Shown here in pieces: positions 1 through 7,948 of a stretch of 64,000 nucleotides of DNA. Within the stretch, counting starts at the first letter, position 1. Each line of letters starts with the position of its first letter. Both the position numbers and the translations under genes were made by a program. Origin of the DNA: Prosthecobacter vanneervenii (GTDB lineage: Bacteria > Verrucomicrobiota > Verrucomicrobiia > Verrucomicrobiales > Verrucomicrobiaceae); NCBI RefSeq assembly GCF_014203095.1, contig NZ_JACHIG010000001.1:744001-808000 (forward strand), read 5' to 3'. Under the pieces are notes generated by a model. That model worked only from the letters and a program-made list of their open reading frames with translations, did not search any database and was not told the origin of the DNA.

Positions 1-533
1 GCATCGTGGACGGCCCGGACGAGGACCTGGAGGTGATGCCTGCCGCGTTTTTTGCCGCGCTCAATGCAGCCCGGGAGGAGGTCAAGATCATAACCCCCTA
101 CTTCCTGCCCAATATGGTTCTCATGGCCGCTCTCCGGCTGTGCGCCGTTCGTGGAGTGAAGGTGACCATCCTCACCCCCGGAGCCAACAACATCCCCTTC
201 GTTGGCTGGGCCTCGCAGACGCTCTACCCCGAGTTGCTCGCCGTCGGCTGCCGCATCTACGAATCCCCAGCCCCCTTTGACCACTCCAAGATCTTCCTGG
301 TGGATGGCGTCTGGTCCTTCCTCGGCTCCACCAACTGGGACCCTCGTAGCCTGCGCCTCAACTTCGAATTCAATCTGGCCTGCCATGATGCCGAACTCTG
401 CCGCCGTCTCGCTGAAGAAATGGACGCCAAGCTGGCACACAGCCGCGAGATCACCCAGGACATGCTGGACGCCACCCCTGTCTCCCAGCGCCTGCGCAAT
501 GGCTTTGCCCGGCTCTTCATCCCGCTCTTGTGA
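1..533 (+). CDS. Phospholipase D-type protein, cardiolipin synthase-like (C-terminal part, cut by left edge)
   Basis: The reading frame is open from the left edge (codons begin at base 3), so only about the last 176 residues are visible. They carry one complete HKD motif, H-S-K-I-F-L-V-D then G-S-T-N (His codon at 282-284), the second catalytic motif of bacterial cardiolipin synthases and related phosphatidyltransferases. It is preceded by the usual strand ITPYFLPN and followed by the typical C-terminal stretch RSLRLNFEFNL. These enzymes condense phosphatidylglycerol or phosphatidylethanolamine into cardiolipin at the inner membrane. The GTG at base 6 is probably an internal codon rather than the true start. 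The N-terminal half, with the first HKD motif, lies outside the window, so a PLD-family nuclease or phospholipase is not excluded. Confidence 0.85.
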   Translation, partial: IVDGPDEDLEVMPAAFFAALNAAREEVKIITPYFLPNMVLMAALRLCAVRGVKVTILTPGANNIPFVGWASQTLYPELLAVGCRIYESPAPFDHSKIFLVDGVWSFLGSTNWDPRSLRLNFEFNLACHDAELCRRLAEEMDAKLAHSREITQDMLDATPVSQRLRNGFARLFIPLL

Positions 534-848
534 GAACTTTTGCATATTTTGGCAAAGCCGTCCGTATTTAAGAGCGTTGTAAGACTGCCCGACCGACGCA
601 GCCGCCCCATCGCCAAATGCCCCCAGAGCCACAGATCATTTTCAGCCATCACCGCCCACATTGCGGAGCCTTGGTCGTCAGCTATGTAAAAAGTTCTTTT
701 TTCGGGAATAAAGCGGACCGCCTTCGCATCTCATCCAGACCCTGTACCGTACCCTAGACCATTCCCCCCCTTTGCTCCGGAAGACGGAGCCTCTGACGCG
801 CACAGATTTAAAGCGCACCCTCCAACTCTAACCATCCAAGATACCATC
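534..848. other. 315-bp intergenic region, no gene
   Basis: No supported coding sequence. The only structure of note is a candidate ECF-type promoter at 704-732, about 115 bases before the start of the downstream secreted rhodanese gene. The reverse-strand ORFs running through it have no recognisable product and read through the rhodanese gene in the wrong sense. Confidence 0.5.
704..732 (+). promoter_or_regulatory. Candidate extracytoplasmic-function sigma promoter
   Basis: GGGAATAA at 704-711 and CATCTC at 727-732 are separated by 15 bases. This resembles the GGAAT/A-rich -35 and CGTCT/CATCT -10 elements of several ECF sigma groups rather than a housekeeping promoter. It would give a leader of roughly 100 bases before the ATG at 849. 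The assignment is by eye only; no sigma factor gene lies in the window. Confidence 0.35.
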
Positions 849-1226
849 ATGAAGAAACTCATCGCTCTTGTTGTCGCCCTCGCCGCCACCGCCGGTTTCG
901 CCGCCGAGTTCCCGGACATCAGCATCGCCGACCTCAAGCAGGCCATCGCTGAAAAGAAGGTGACCGTCATCGACGTGAACGGCGCCGCCTCCTACAAGGC
1001 CGGCCATGTGCCCACCGCCATCGACTTCGCCACCCAGGGCAACAGCCTCGCCAGCCTGCTCCCCGCTGACAAAAACGCCCTCGTGGTGGCCTACTGCGGC
1101 GGCCCTGCCTGCAGCGCCTACAAAGCTGCCGCCAACGCTGCCAACAAGCTCGGCTATACCAACGTGAAGCATCTCTCCGCCGGCATCTCCGGCTGGAAGG
1201 CTGCCAAGGAATCTCTGGAGAAGTAA
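849..1226 (+). CDS. Secreted single-domain rhodanese-like protein
   Basis: A 125-residue protein with a clear N-terminal signal peptide (MKKLIALVVALAATAGFAAE, cleavage probably after residue 19), followed by one rhodanese domain. The strand-turn V-I-D-V-N near residues 40-44 precedes the conserved Y-K-A-G-H-V, and the active-site loop is Y-C-G-G-P-A-C-S with cysteines at 83 and 88. Rhodaneses carry a persulfide on the loop cysteine, so a periplasmic sulfur-transfer or redox role is plausible. The start is the only ATG consistent with the signal peptide; no strong ribosome binding site precedes it. It stands alone, with a possible ECF promoter upstream and a good terminator 24 bases downstream. 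Confidence 0.85.
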   Translation: MKKLIALVVALAATAGFAAEFPDISIADLKQAIAEKKVTVIDVNGAASYKAGHVPTAIDFATQGNSLASLLPADKNALVVAYCGGPACSAYKAAANAANKLGYTNVKHLSAGISGWKAAKESLEK

Positions 1227-1249
1227 TTCTCTCTTCCTCGACTTACCCC

Positions 1250-1287
1250 ACCGGGTGCGCAGGCCACAATCTGCCACCCGGTTTTTT
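1250..1287 (+). terminator. Rho-independent terminator after the rhodanese gene
   Basis: Perfect 8-bp inverted repeat ACCGGGTG (1250-1257) and CACCCGGT (1275-1282) with a 17-nt loop, followed directly by a run of six T (1282-1287). Confidence 0.8.
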
Positions 1288-1539
1288 ATGCACCTAATGG
1301 TGCGATCTTTCGCCGGATGAGTACACCAAGGTGTTTGTGCAGGCTGGGCTTGTTTGGCCTCGAAGGCGGTTCGTGTTCCCGCCTAGCCTGCCTCCAAACC
1401 GACTGTTTACGAGGGCCTGGACTCCTACGTGGAAACGAAAAGACGAGCGGGCTATCGCCACACTCGTCCCACGATGCCAGACAGATGCCGGCCAAAAGGT
1501 GCAGACTCAGCTTCAGACCGCTGAGATATCCAACAGAGC

Positions 1540-2448
1540 TTACAGCTTGCCCCAGCGCTTCAGCAGCGTGGTGGCCATGTCGGCAGGAGAATCGGAAACG
1601 GCGATGCCGCACTCAGCAAGGATGCGCTTCTTGGCTGCGGCAGTGTCGTCCGCCCCGCCGATGATGGCACCAGCGTGGCCCATGCGGCGTCCGGCAGGAG
1701 CGGTGGCTCCGGCGATGAAGGCGGCGATGGGCTTCTTGCAGTTGTCCTTGGCCCAGCGTCCGGCTTCCACCTCGGCGTTGCCGCCGATTTCGCCGATCAT
1801 GATGATCGCTTCGGTTTCCGGATCGTCGTTGAACATCTTCAGCACGTCGAGGTGGTTGGTGCCATTCACGGGGTCGCCACCGATGCCCACACAAGTGCTC
1901 TGGCCATAGCCACGGGTCGTAAGCTGCCACACCGCCTCATAGGTCAGGGTGCCGGAGCGGCTGACCACGCCCACGTTGCCACGCTTGTGGATGTACCCTG
2001 GAGCGATGCCGATGCGGCAGCCGCCGTGGGATTTCTCACCGTGACCAGGGGTCACAAGACCAGGGCAGTTGGGGCCAATCAGGCGGGTCTTGCTGCCCTT
2101 CATGGCGGCCTTGACCTTGATCATGTCATTCACAGGAATGCCTTCGGTAATGGCCACCACGAGATCCAGACCGGCATCCACGCCTTCGAGAATGGCGTCT
2201 GCGGCAAAGGGCGGCGGCACAAAAATCACGCTCACCGTGGCTCCGGTTTCACGGGCGGCTTCAGAGACGGTGTCAAACACCGGCACCTTCTTGCCGCTGT
2301 GTTCAAAAACCTGGCCACCCTTGCCCGGAGTCACACCTGCCACCAGCTGTGTGCCATAGTCGATGGAGGCCTTGGCATGACGGGAGCCGAAATCTCCGGT
2401 GATACCTTGAACAAGAATACGGGTGTCAGTTTCAACGAGAATGGCCAT
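1540..2448 (-). CDS. sucD: Succinyl-CoA synthetase (ADP-forming), alpha subunit
   Basis: 302 residues, the normal length for SucD. It contains the CoA-binding Rossmann segment (I-T-G-D-F-G-S-R-H near residues 16-24), the ligase segment I-G-P-N-C-P-G and the phosphohistidine motif G-H-A-G-A-I-I-G-G with the active His at 258. The enzyme converts succinyl-CoA to succinate with substrate-level phosphorylation in the TCA cycle, as a heteromer with SucC. SucC is normally the neighbouring gene, but here the upstream minus-strand gene is a diacylglycerol kinase, so sucC must lie elsewhere. The ATG at 2448 matches the family N terminus. The 252 bases downstream (1288-1539) hold imperfect palindromes but no gene. 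Confidence 0.95.
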   Translation of the reverse strand: MAILVETDTRILVQGITGDFGSRHAKASIDYGTQLVAGVTPGKGGQVFEHSGKKVPVFDTVSEAARETGATVSVIFVPPPFAADAILEGVDAGLDLVVAITEGIPVNDMIKVKAAMKGSKTRLIGPNCPGLVTPGHGEKSHGGCRIGIAPGYIHKRGNVGVVSRSGTLTYEAVWQLTTRGYGQSTCVGIGGDPVNGTNHLDVLKMFNDDPETEAIIMIGEIGGNAEVEAGRWAKDNCKKPIAAFIAGATAPAGRRMGHAGAIIGGADDTAAAKKRILAECGIAVSDSPADMATTLLKRWGKL

Positions 2449-2538
2449 CGGGATGATTCGGTGTGGGGTTTGGGGGCGTAAAAAAGCGCCGCATCATAGA
2501 AGTGTGCTCCGCTGCGTCAAGGCGGCGACGGAATAATC

Positions 2539-2907
2539 TCACAGCAGCACCCACAGCTTGGGCAGAAAGATCATCAGCCCAACGCCTAGCGCTCCCACTG
2601 CCGCCATCAGCACTGCACCCGCCGCCGCATCCTTGGCACGGCGGATGGCCTCCTCTCTCTCCAGGCTCACACGGTCTGCCAGCACTTCCAGCGCCGTGTT
2701 CATCAGCTCCGCAGCCCACACTATGCCAGCAGCCAGCGTGACGGCGCACCATTCCCAAGTGGCAAGCCCCAGCCAGAATCCCAAAACAACCATCAGCACC
2801 GTGGCACCGGCATGAAATTGCAGGTTCTTCTGCGTCTTCAGAGCCCACGCCACCCCCGCCAGTGCAGGTCCAAAGCTGCGAACGACGGAGGCTAGCCAGC
2901 GGTGCAT
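2539..2907 (-). CDS. dgkA: Diacylglycerol kinase / undecaprenol kinase family membrane protein
   Basis: 122 residues with three hydrophobic segments, the size and topology of the trimeric DagK family. It shows the family signature around W-A-A-E-L-M-N-T-A-L-E-V-L-A-D near residues 64-78 and the preceding amphipathic K-T-Q-K-N-L-Q-F-H region. Members phosphorylate diacylglycerol or, in Gram-positives, undecaprenol, recycling lipid intermediates at the inner membrane. Which substrate is used here cannot be told from sequence. It lies 90 bases upstream of sucD and 16 bases after the stop of the next minus-strand gene, so co-transcription with 2924-3991 is possible. Confidence 0.85.
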   Translation of the reverse strand: MHRWLASVVRSFGPALAGVAWALKTQKNLQFHAGATVLMVVLGFWLGLATWEWCAVTLAAGIVWAAELMNTALEVLADRVSLEREEAIRRAKDAAAGAVLMAAVGALGVGLMIFLPKLWVLL

Positions 2908-2923
2908 AAAGCCATTCTACAAA

Positions 2924-3991
2924 CTACTGGGCAGCTGGCTTTTCAGCCCCAGGAACCTCCGGCACTGCGCCCGGTTCAGAGACATTCTTCACAAGCTCAC
3001 GGAATGCCTTCAGCCAAGTATTGGCATCCGGATGGCTGGGATAGGTCTGAATGACTTTCAGCATATCGGCCATCGCATTGACAGCATTAACATCGTTTTC
3101 CACGAGATAGTTGTTCTTCTCCCACTGAAGACGAGGGCCTGCATCCTTGCTGTACTCCACGAATTCGGTCTCGCTCATCAGGGCTTTGCGAATTGCCATT
3201 TCGGCACTGATTCGGGAATCCCATTGGGCAGGAAGCTCAGTCGGCTTTTCAGCCAGGTAATAAGGAAAGATGGCATTGGAATAAATTCCCCGCACACTCA
3301 GAGGCTGGTATTCCCAATCCTCCCGCTTGAGAAAGTCTTCCAGCGAATAAGCTTTGGCAAAATCAGACTCTGCCACGGACTGTCTCAAAGTCCCTAGAAT
3401 GTCACCTGCTGGAACGTTGCCACCTCCCTTTTTACCCCCCTTGGCATCTTTGTCAGTCACAGCACCGGAGGCCGAATGTGCCGTCGTTCCCTGAATGGCT
3501 ATCACCGCCTTGCCTAGAAAGGCCTGCAGCGCCGGCACAATCGATGCCAGCTTTTTAGGCTCGTCGATATCCTGAGCCTGAATGGTCAGCACAAGGTACT
3601 CCAGTTGCAGCATCAGCGCCTTTTTGAAATCCTCGTCTTTGAGTTTTGCTTCATTCTTGTTCCGCCAGTCCATGAAGTCTGCCTGCTTCAGGTTCTTACG
3701 GTCAAAGTGCTCCAGCTTGTAGCAGTCCAGGTAGAGCGCCATTGCAGCAGCTGGGCTGGCCATGCCCTCGCGAAATTTGGCAACGGCCGCCCCAAAGATC
3801 GACCCTCGTCCCTTCCCGATCTGCGATTCCACTTTCTCCAGCTCCTTGAGAATATGCGTGGTCTGGGTAGGCGTCAGGATCACCTTGTGCTCAGGCGCTG
3901 GAGATTCCGTGGCCCCAGGAGCGGCAGTTTGTGCAGACGCTGTGGTGGCCAGCGTGGCGGCGGTAAGAGTCAGGAAATGGGTGAATTTCAT
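2924..3991 (-). CDS. Secreted protein of unknown function
   Basis: 355 residues from the ATG at 3991. The open frame continues to 4525, but that extension overlaps the divergent gene at 4136, and the start at 3991 gives a textbook signal peptide (MKFTHFLTLTAATLATTASA). The mature protein is largely helical, with a lysine/glycine-rich break (K-D-A-K-G-G-K-K-G-G-G-N near residues 190-200) dividing two halves. I recognise no catalytic motif or family. The phrases tracking residues, plus a final Pro/Ala-rich tail, are typical of lineage-specific periplasmic proteins of Verrucomicrobiota. It may share a promoter region with the divergent metal-binding protein gene. Confidence 0.7.
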   Translation of the reverse strand: MKFTHFLTLTAATLATTASAQTAAPGATESPAPEHKVILTPTQTTHILKELEKVESQIGKGRGSIFGAAVAKFREGMASPAAAMALYLDCYKLEHFDRKNLKQADFMDWRNKNEAKLKDEDFKKALMLQLEYLVLTIQAQDIDEPKKLASIVPALQAFLGKAVIAIQGTTAHSASGAVTDKDAKGGKKGGGNVPAGDILGTLRQSVAESDFAKAYSLEDFLKREDWEYQPLSVRGIYSNAIFPYYLAEKPTELPAQWDSRISAEMAIRKALMSETEFVEYSKDAGPRLQWEKNNYLVENDVNAVNAMADMLKVIQTYPSHPDANTWLKAFRELVKNVSEPGAVPEVPGAEKPAAQ

Positions 3992-4135
3992 GGTTGGTGA
4001 AAAAATAAACACGTCAAAACGCGATTGGGAGCACGAAAAATCTTTATTGATCAAAATCTTTCCTCTCAACGAAGCAACCGGCCACAAACTTGGACTTGGC
4101 GCGAGAAAGTCATCGCTTATTTGTTTCCCCCATCC

Positions 4136-4459
4136 ATGAACCGCCAGACCTTCCTCGCCGCTCTCATCTCTCTCTGTGCACTGCCAGCCCTGGCTGCAGA
4201 CGCAACCGTCAATTACATCGCTGAAATGACCGGCATGGTATGCGCCGGTTGCAAAGACCATGTGACCGCCTCCTTCACCAAACTCGAAGGCGTGACCAAG
4301 GTGCAGATCGTCCCCGGTGATAAGGCAGGCACACAAAAGGTCACCGTGACCTCCACTTCTCCCAATCTCACCAAAGAACAGGCCATCGCCTCTCTCGGCA
4401 GCTCTGCCAGCACCTACATCGTGCACGAGTGGAAGAAGACCGATCATCCTGCAAACTAA
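4136..4459 (+). CDS. Secreted heavy-metal-associated (HMA) domain protein
   Basis: 107 residues from the ATG at 4136, chosen because it gives a signal peptide (MNRQTFLAALISLCALPALA). The mature part is a single HMA fold with the metal-binding motif M-V-C-A-G-C (Cys 36 and Cys 39), preceded by Y-I-A-E-M-T-G and followed by the canonical V-x-x-x-F-x-K-L-E-G-V and a V-Q-I-V strand. HMA domains bind Cu(I) or similar soft metals and normally act as cytosolic chaperones or ATPase modules, so an exported one suggests periplasmic copper binding. No copper ATPase lies nearby. Confidence 0.8.
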   Translation: MNRQTFLAALISLCALPALAADATVNYIAEMTGMVCAGCKDHVTASFTKLEGVTKVQIVPGDKAGTQKVTVTSTSPNLTKEQAIASLGSSASTYIVHEWKKTDHPAN

Positions 4460-4561
4460 GCGGCTGAAACGGATAAAGTGAAAACAGCAGCCAAAATCGC
4501 TTGCGAGTACTCCTGACTGCGCCACTATCCGCGCTCTCCGTTTCCCGGAGCAACCAAATTT

Positions 4562-4652
4562 GGACAGGTGTCAGAGTGGTCTAATGAGCACGCCTGGAAA
4601 GCGTGTGTAGCCTAAACAGCTACCGAGGGTTCGAATCCCTCCCTGTCCGCCA
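4562..4652 (+). tRNA. tRNA-Ser (anticodon GGA)
   Basis: Acceptor arms GGACAGG (4562-4568) and CCTGTCC (4642-4648) pair perfectly. The anticodon stem CACGC/GCGTG closes the loop CTGGAAA, giving anticodon GGA for UCC/UCU serine codons. A long variable arm, as expected for tRNA-Ser, and the T arm with GGTTCGAATCC follow. Discriminator G at 4649, and a 3' CCA is genome-encoded (4650-4652). Confidence 0.95.
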
Positions 4653-4747
4653 TTCTTCGTCGGTGTTAGCCGCGAATATTACCCCCGGCTGAAACAGCAG
4701 ACAATGGGGCCTCGTTTTCCTCCCGCCGCGAATCACTCGCCGCCCCC

Positions 4748-5986
4748 ATGAAACCTTTCTTCAGCCTGACTGCGCTCATGGCGCTGGCACTCGCGGCTTT
4801 CGCCGAAGAGTTGCCGCAAAAGCACTCCAATGCGCTTCGAGCTGAAAAGCTCGCAGAGCTCGACTCGATCATCCAGCAGGCCGTGAATGACTCAACGATG
4901 CTCGGCGCATCTGTTTGGATCGAGAGTCGGGGCGTGGCCTATCACAAAGCCTATGGCCTGCGCGCCCTCAAGCCCGCAGCCGAGCCCATGACCGAGGACA
5001 CCCTTTTTGATGTGGCCTCCATCACCAAAGTCGTGGCAGCCGCCAGTGCAGCGATGCTCTGCATCGAGCGCGGTTTGTTCATGCTGGACGATCCAGTTGC
5101 GCAGCACATGCCCGAGTTTAATGGCGAAGGGCGCGACAAAATTACCCTCCGCCATCTGCTGCTGCACACCTCCGGCCTGCCGGTGAATCTCAATCCCAAG
5201 ACACAGCTCTTCACCACGCATCGCGAGGCCATCGCACAGATCTGCCATACCAAGCTGCTTTTTGAGCCCGGCTCGCGATTTGCCTACAGCAGCGTGGGCA
5301 CCATGCTCCTTGGCGGTGTGATCGAACGCGTGACCAGCAGGACATTCGATGAATTCTGCACCACAGAAATCTTCCGCCCACTCCACATGACGGACAGCGT
5401 CTTCCGTCCCGCTGGCACTCTGTTGAAACGTGTCGCCCCCTCCAGCGCACCGGAGCGCGGGCTGGCGGACGACACCGTGGCCCGGCTCGCTGGTGGCGTG
5501 GCTGCACACGCCTCCCTCTTCACCAGCACCTCAGACCTGGCGCGCTTTGCCCGCATGATGCTGAACCTCGGCGAACTCGATGGCGTGCGTCTCCTCAAGC
5601 CCGAAACCGTCAGGCTGATGACCAGTGTGCAAAGCCCCGCGGGACTGACCAGCCCCGACGCTGAAAACCTGCCCGTGCGTCGCGCCCTTGGCTGGGACAT
5701 CGACACCCCCTATCGCACTCCGCCACACCACTACTCACTGTCTCGTGGCGCCCTCTTCCCCATCGGCAGCTATGGGCACACCGGCTGGACCGGTCAGATG
5801 CTCTGGATCGATCCCTTCTCCCGCACCTTCGTTATTTTTCTGTGCAACCGCTACACGGACTCCGCCAAAGACACCCGCCCAGCAGTCTATCAGCTCCATC
5901 ACCGCATCTCCACCCTCGCCGCCGAAGCCGTCCCGAACTTTGATTTCAAGAACGTCCCCGGCGCACTGCCCGCACATGTGGATTGA
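4748..5986 (+). CDS. Secreted serine beta-lactamase-family hydrolase (class C / DD-peptidase-like)
   Basis: 412 residues with a signal peptide (MKPFFSLTALMALALAAFAE). It has the Beta-lactamase (PF00144) layout: the nucleophile motif S-I-T-K (Ser 91, Lys 94) in F-D-V-A-S-I-T-K, a Y-S-S variant of the YxN motif in F-A-Y-S-S-V-G-T, and H-T-G-W-T-G as the third motif near the C terminus. The family includes esterases, D-aminopeptidases and DD-carboxypeptidases; in Verrucomicrobiota such genes are common and most are probably esterases or peptidoglycan-related hydrolases rather than resistance enzymes. It is a single gene after tRNA-Ser, with convergent genes downstream. Confidence 0.85.
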   Translation: MKPFFSLTALMALALAAFAEELPQKHSNALRAEKLAELDSIIQQAVNDSTMLGASVWIESRGVAYHKAYGLRALKPAAEPMTEDTLFDVASITKVVAAASAAMLCIERGLFMLDDPVAQHMPEFNGEGRDKITLRHLLLHTSGLPVNLNPKTQLFTTHREAIAQICHTKLLFEPGSRFAYSSVGTMLLGGVIERVTSRTFDEFCTTEIFRPLHMTDSVFRPAGTLLKRVAPSSAPERGLADDTVARLAGGVAAHASLFTSTSDLARFARMMLNLGELDGVRLLKPETVRLMTSVQSPAGLTSPDAENLPVRRALGWDIDTPYRTPPHHYSLSRGALFPIGSYGHTGWTGQMLWIDPFSRTFVIFLCNRYTDSAKDTRPAVYQLHHRISTLAAEAVPNFDFKNVPGALPAHVD

Positions 5987-6036
5987 CATGGCACGGACAA
6001 CTAGGTCGTGAAAGTGTGGTTCGAGCGCCCCCTCCT

Positions 6037-6098
6037 TAAATCATCCCCAGCTTCATCTTCCCTTCGATGCTGATCAGGCCCCGGTTCCAGGCGGGGTT
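6037..6098 (-). pseudogene. Remnant of a second sufT-like 3' end
   Basis: Read on the minus strand this segment encodes A-R-N-P-A-W-N-R-G-L-I-S-I-E-G-K-M-K-L-G then M-I and a TAA stop. The C terminus of the intact sufT 680 bases away is D-P-A-W-N-Q-G-M-I-S-I-E-G-K-M-K-L-G-M-I. The nucleotides 6040-6076 are identical to 6721-6757 (37 of 37), and similarity continues, diverged, to about 6098. It is too short to be a gene. It overlaps the C-terminal codons of the gene at 6074-6628 in another frame. Confidence 0.75.
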
Positions 6099-6628
6099 GC
6101 GCGCATACCCCTGAGAGCCAAGGCCCTTTCCAACTGTTCTTTAAATTCAGCATCGACCTGATCCTTTAGCTTCAAGGGTGGCGGGAGTCCCACGTTGGCC
6201 GCTTGAAGCGCATCGCAGTAGGAAGACGAGCCATATTCTGGACATCGCATAACCGCTGCTATGAACTCATCCGGGGGATGATAGCCATGATCCCCGATGT
6301 AATGAATGATGAGCGCCGGTGCGATATAAACGACCCGTTCACCAGGAATCCAGAGATTCACATGGGTTTGAACAGACCTGGGATTCCCCCTCTCCCCGAG
6401 CAGACAATGCGAGCACTGATGCACCCCACGAAAACAATAGGATGGATAGCACTTCCGTGAGGCATACGTAAATTCCTCGAGCCGCTGACTCAGTTCATGC
6501 AATGTGCCGCCTTTCGAAAATGAATGAGGATGCTCCAGCCATCCAATCGCTAGCAAAGGCACACTCCAAGAACAGGATGCATAAGGACCCGAATGGTAGT
6601 CGCACAGGGAAAGATCCTCAAAATACAT
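6074..6628 (-). CDS. Uncharacterised protein lying between duplicated sufT ends
   Basis: 184 residues starting M-Y-F-E-D-L-S, with I-G-W-L-E-H-P-H-S-F-S-K-G-G early, several cysteine/histidine pairs in the middle (C-F-R-G-V-H-Q-C-S-H-C) and G-Y-H-P-P-D-E-F-I-A-A-V near residue 135. It reminds me of small uncharacterised proteins found sporadically in actinobacteria and myxobacteria that begin [YF]-E-D-L-S, but I cannot name the family with certainty. Three 60-base lines I counted across it average about 53% G+C against roughly 63% in the neighbouring beta-lactamase-like gene. Its last dozen codons lie inside the sufT-like remnant, which suggests the natural C terminus was replaced on insertion. 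Confidence 0.55.
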   Translation of the reverse strand: MYFEDLSLCDYHSGPYASCSWSVPLLAIGWLEHPHSFSKGGTLHELSQRLEEFTYASRKCYPSYCFRGVHQCSHCLLGERGNPRSVQTHVNLWIPGERVVYIAPALIIHYIGDHGYHPPDEFIAAVMRCPEYGSSSYCDALQAANVGLPPPLKLKDQVDAEFKEQLERALALRGMRATPPGTGA

Positions 6629-6716
6629 AGACCAAGTTGGTGCGACATTTAGCCTGCAGATTTGATGCTGCTAAATGGCGTCAGCAATAGGACGCCATCC
6701 AGCATCAATACAGCTC

Positions 6717-7274
6717 TCAGATCATCCCCAGCTTCATCTTCCCTTCGATGCTGATCATGCCCTGATTCCACGCAGGATCCCACACCAGTTCCACAGCCGC
6801 GTCATCCATGTCTTCGATGGTCATGATACGGCTCTGAGCATCGGCGGCAATGGTCGGTCCCATGCCACAGCCGGGGGCCGTGAGCGTCATCTTCACCACA
6901 GCCTTGTTCTTGCCTTCGGCATCCGTCTCCACCTTGCAGTCATAGACGAGACCGAGATCCACGATGTTGACCGGGATTTCGGGGTCATAGACGTTTTTAA
7001 GCTGGTTCCACACCTGGCCTTCGAGATCGCTGATGTCTGCCGGGATATTGGAAGAGGTGCTCTCCTGCTCCTTCTTGCTAGCTTCTGGGTCGATCCCCAG
7101 CGCATCGGCATCCACCGCTTGAATGCGTGCCAGACCAAAATCCGTAGCCACGGTGTAAGTGCCGCCAAGCGACTGGGTGATGATGACCTTGAGTCCGATA
7201 GGCAGCTTGATCAGATCGCCGCTTGGAATCTGGATCGCATCGACTTCGCGCTTGAGTTCAATGGAGGAGTTCAT
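6717..7274 (-). CDS. sufT: SufT-type Fe-S cluster assembly protein (DUF59/MIP18 family)
   Basis: 185 residues. The N-terminal ~90 residues (R-E-V-D-A-I-Q-I-P-S-G, then L-G-G-T-Y-T-V-A-T-D-F-G-L) are the extension that marks the long SufT form, and the rest is a DUF59 domain with Y-D-P-E-I-P-V-N-I-V-D-L-G-L-V-Y and the L-T-A-P-G-C-G-M cysteine loop. SufT is an auxiliary maturation factor for Fe-S proteins. It is the last gene of a minus-strand set with a nifU-like scaffold and a DUF1858-rhodanese protein. Its last 37 bases recur at 6040-6076. Confidence 0.88.
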   Translation of the reverse strand: MNSSIELKREVDAIQIPSGDLIKLPIGLKVIITQSLGGTYTVATDFGLARIQAVDADALGIDPEASKKEQESTSSNIPADISDLEGQVWNQLKNVYDPEIPVNIVDLGLVYDCKVETDAEGKNKAVVKMTLTAPGCGMGPTIAADAQSRIMTIEDMDDAAVELVWDPAWNQGMISIEGKMKLGMI

Positions 7275-7414
7275 GGGGGAAGAAATGGAAAAGGATCAAC
7301 GATAAAAAATAAAAGCGGATGGATCTGAGGCTTCCGTGCCTTTCACTGCATGGAGCAGATCTTCAAGTTCAAGGGTTGTCGTTTCATAGGGGATGCCAGC
7401 CGAAGCTCTTGGCT

Positions 7415-7449
7415 CAGTCTTGAGCTTTGATCTTTTATTTTTTAATCTT
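7415..7449 (-). repeat. AT-rich heptamer array between nifU-like gene and sufT
   Basis: On the minus strand five consecutive 7-mers AAGATTA, AAAAATA, AAAGATC, AAAGCTC, AAGACTG begin inside the nifU-like stop codon. Period and A-rich phase match the arrays at 23907, 26611, 27879 and 54474, but the units are less uniform. The rest of the gap (7275-7414) shows no gene I can support. Confidence 0.45.
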
Positions 7450-7939
7450 TTCTCTCGCTGGTGAGGACGATCTTGATCTTGCCCTGAGTTTTGCCTGCGG
7501 CGCTGAGTGCATCCGCCAGAGTCCCGGACTGATCCGCCACCACCGGTGCAGCGGCTGGCACTGCCGCAGCTTTTTGCTCGGCCTCCAGTGCAGCGCGCAG
7601 GGCGCCTTCCACCATCTGTCCGCAATGGATCTTCATGGGCGGGAGCGGCCCCAGGGGCTTGCTCAGTTCCTCGGCGGAAAGGGACAGCGCCTCTTCCTTG
7701 GTCTTCCCACGGATGAGCTGCGTGGCGATGCTGGCCACCGCGATGGCCGTCTGGCAGCCAAAGCTCTGAAAGCTTGCCTTGTCGATCACCTTCTGTCCGT
7801 CCTTTTCCTTGTACTTGATCCACATGCGCACCATATCTCCGCAGTCCGGGCTGCCCACCGTGCCCACGGCATCGGCATCGGGCATCTCTCCCAGGTTCTG
7901 GGTGTCTTTCAGGGCTTGCTGGAGTGCGGCTTCGTCCAT
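7442..7939 (-). CDS. NifU/IscU-type Fe-S cluster scaffold protein
   Basis: 165 residues with the three ligand cysteines of the U-type scaffold: P-D-C-G-D (Cys 33), F-G-C-Q-T (Cys 62) and K-I-H-C-G-Q-M (Cys 106). The Asp next to the first Cys is present. The U domain ends near residue 120; the remainder is an Ala/Pro-rich linker and a short tail T-Q-G-K-I-K-I-V-L-T. Unlike full NifU there is no ferredoxin-like or complete C-terminal Nfu domain. It lies 9 bases downstream of the DUF1858-rhodanese gene and upstream of sufT, indicating an Fe-S assembly operon. No cysteine desulfurase is in this window. Confidence 0.88.
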   Translation of the reverse strand: MDEAALQQALKDTQNLGEMPDADAVGTVGSPDCGDMVRMWIKYKEKDGQKVIDKASFQSFGCQTAIAVASIATQLIRGKTKEEALSLSAEELSKPLGPLPPMKIHCGQMVEGALRAALEAEQKAAAVPAAAPVVADQSGTLADALSAAGKTQGKIKIVLTSERKD

Positions 7940-7948
7940 GGGAAAAAA

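Noticed and set aside
1339..1391. Imperfect inverted repeat downstream of sucD, considered as a terminator
   Set aside because: Arms match at about 10 of 11 positions but are separated by over 30 bases and lack a T tract on the minus strand.
1675..2481. Plus-strand open frame of 268 codons across sucD
   Set aside because: Antisense to an unambiguous sucD; its His/Gly/Ala-rich translation is an artefact of the complement.
4748..5986. Beta-lactamase-family gene considered as an antibiotic resistance determinant
   Set aside because: The family is broad, the KTG-type motif is H-T-G, and no regulator or mobile context is present; an esterase or peptidase role is more likely.
7296..7823. Minus-strand open frame overlapping the nifU-like gene, with a protein-like tail
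   Set aside because: Most of it is the nifU-like gene in another frame. Only the last ~35 codons lie in the gap before sufT and have no start or family of their own.
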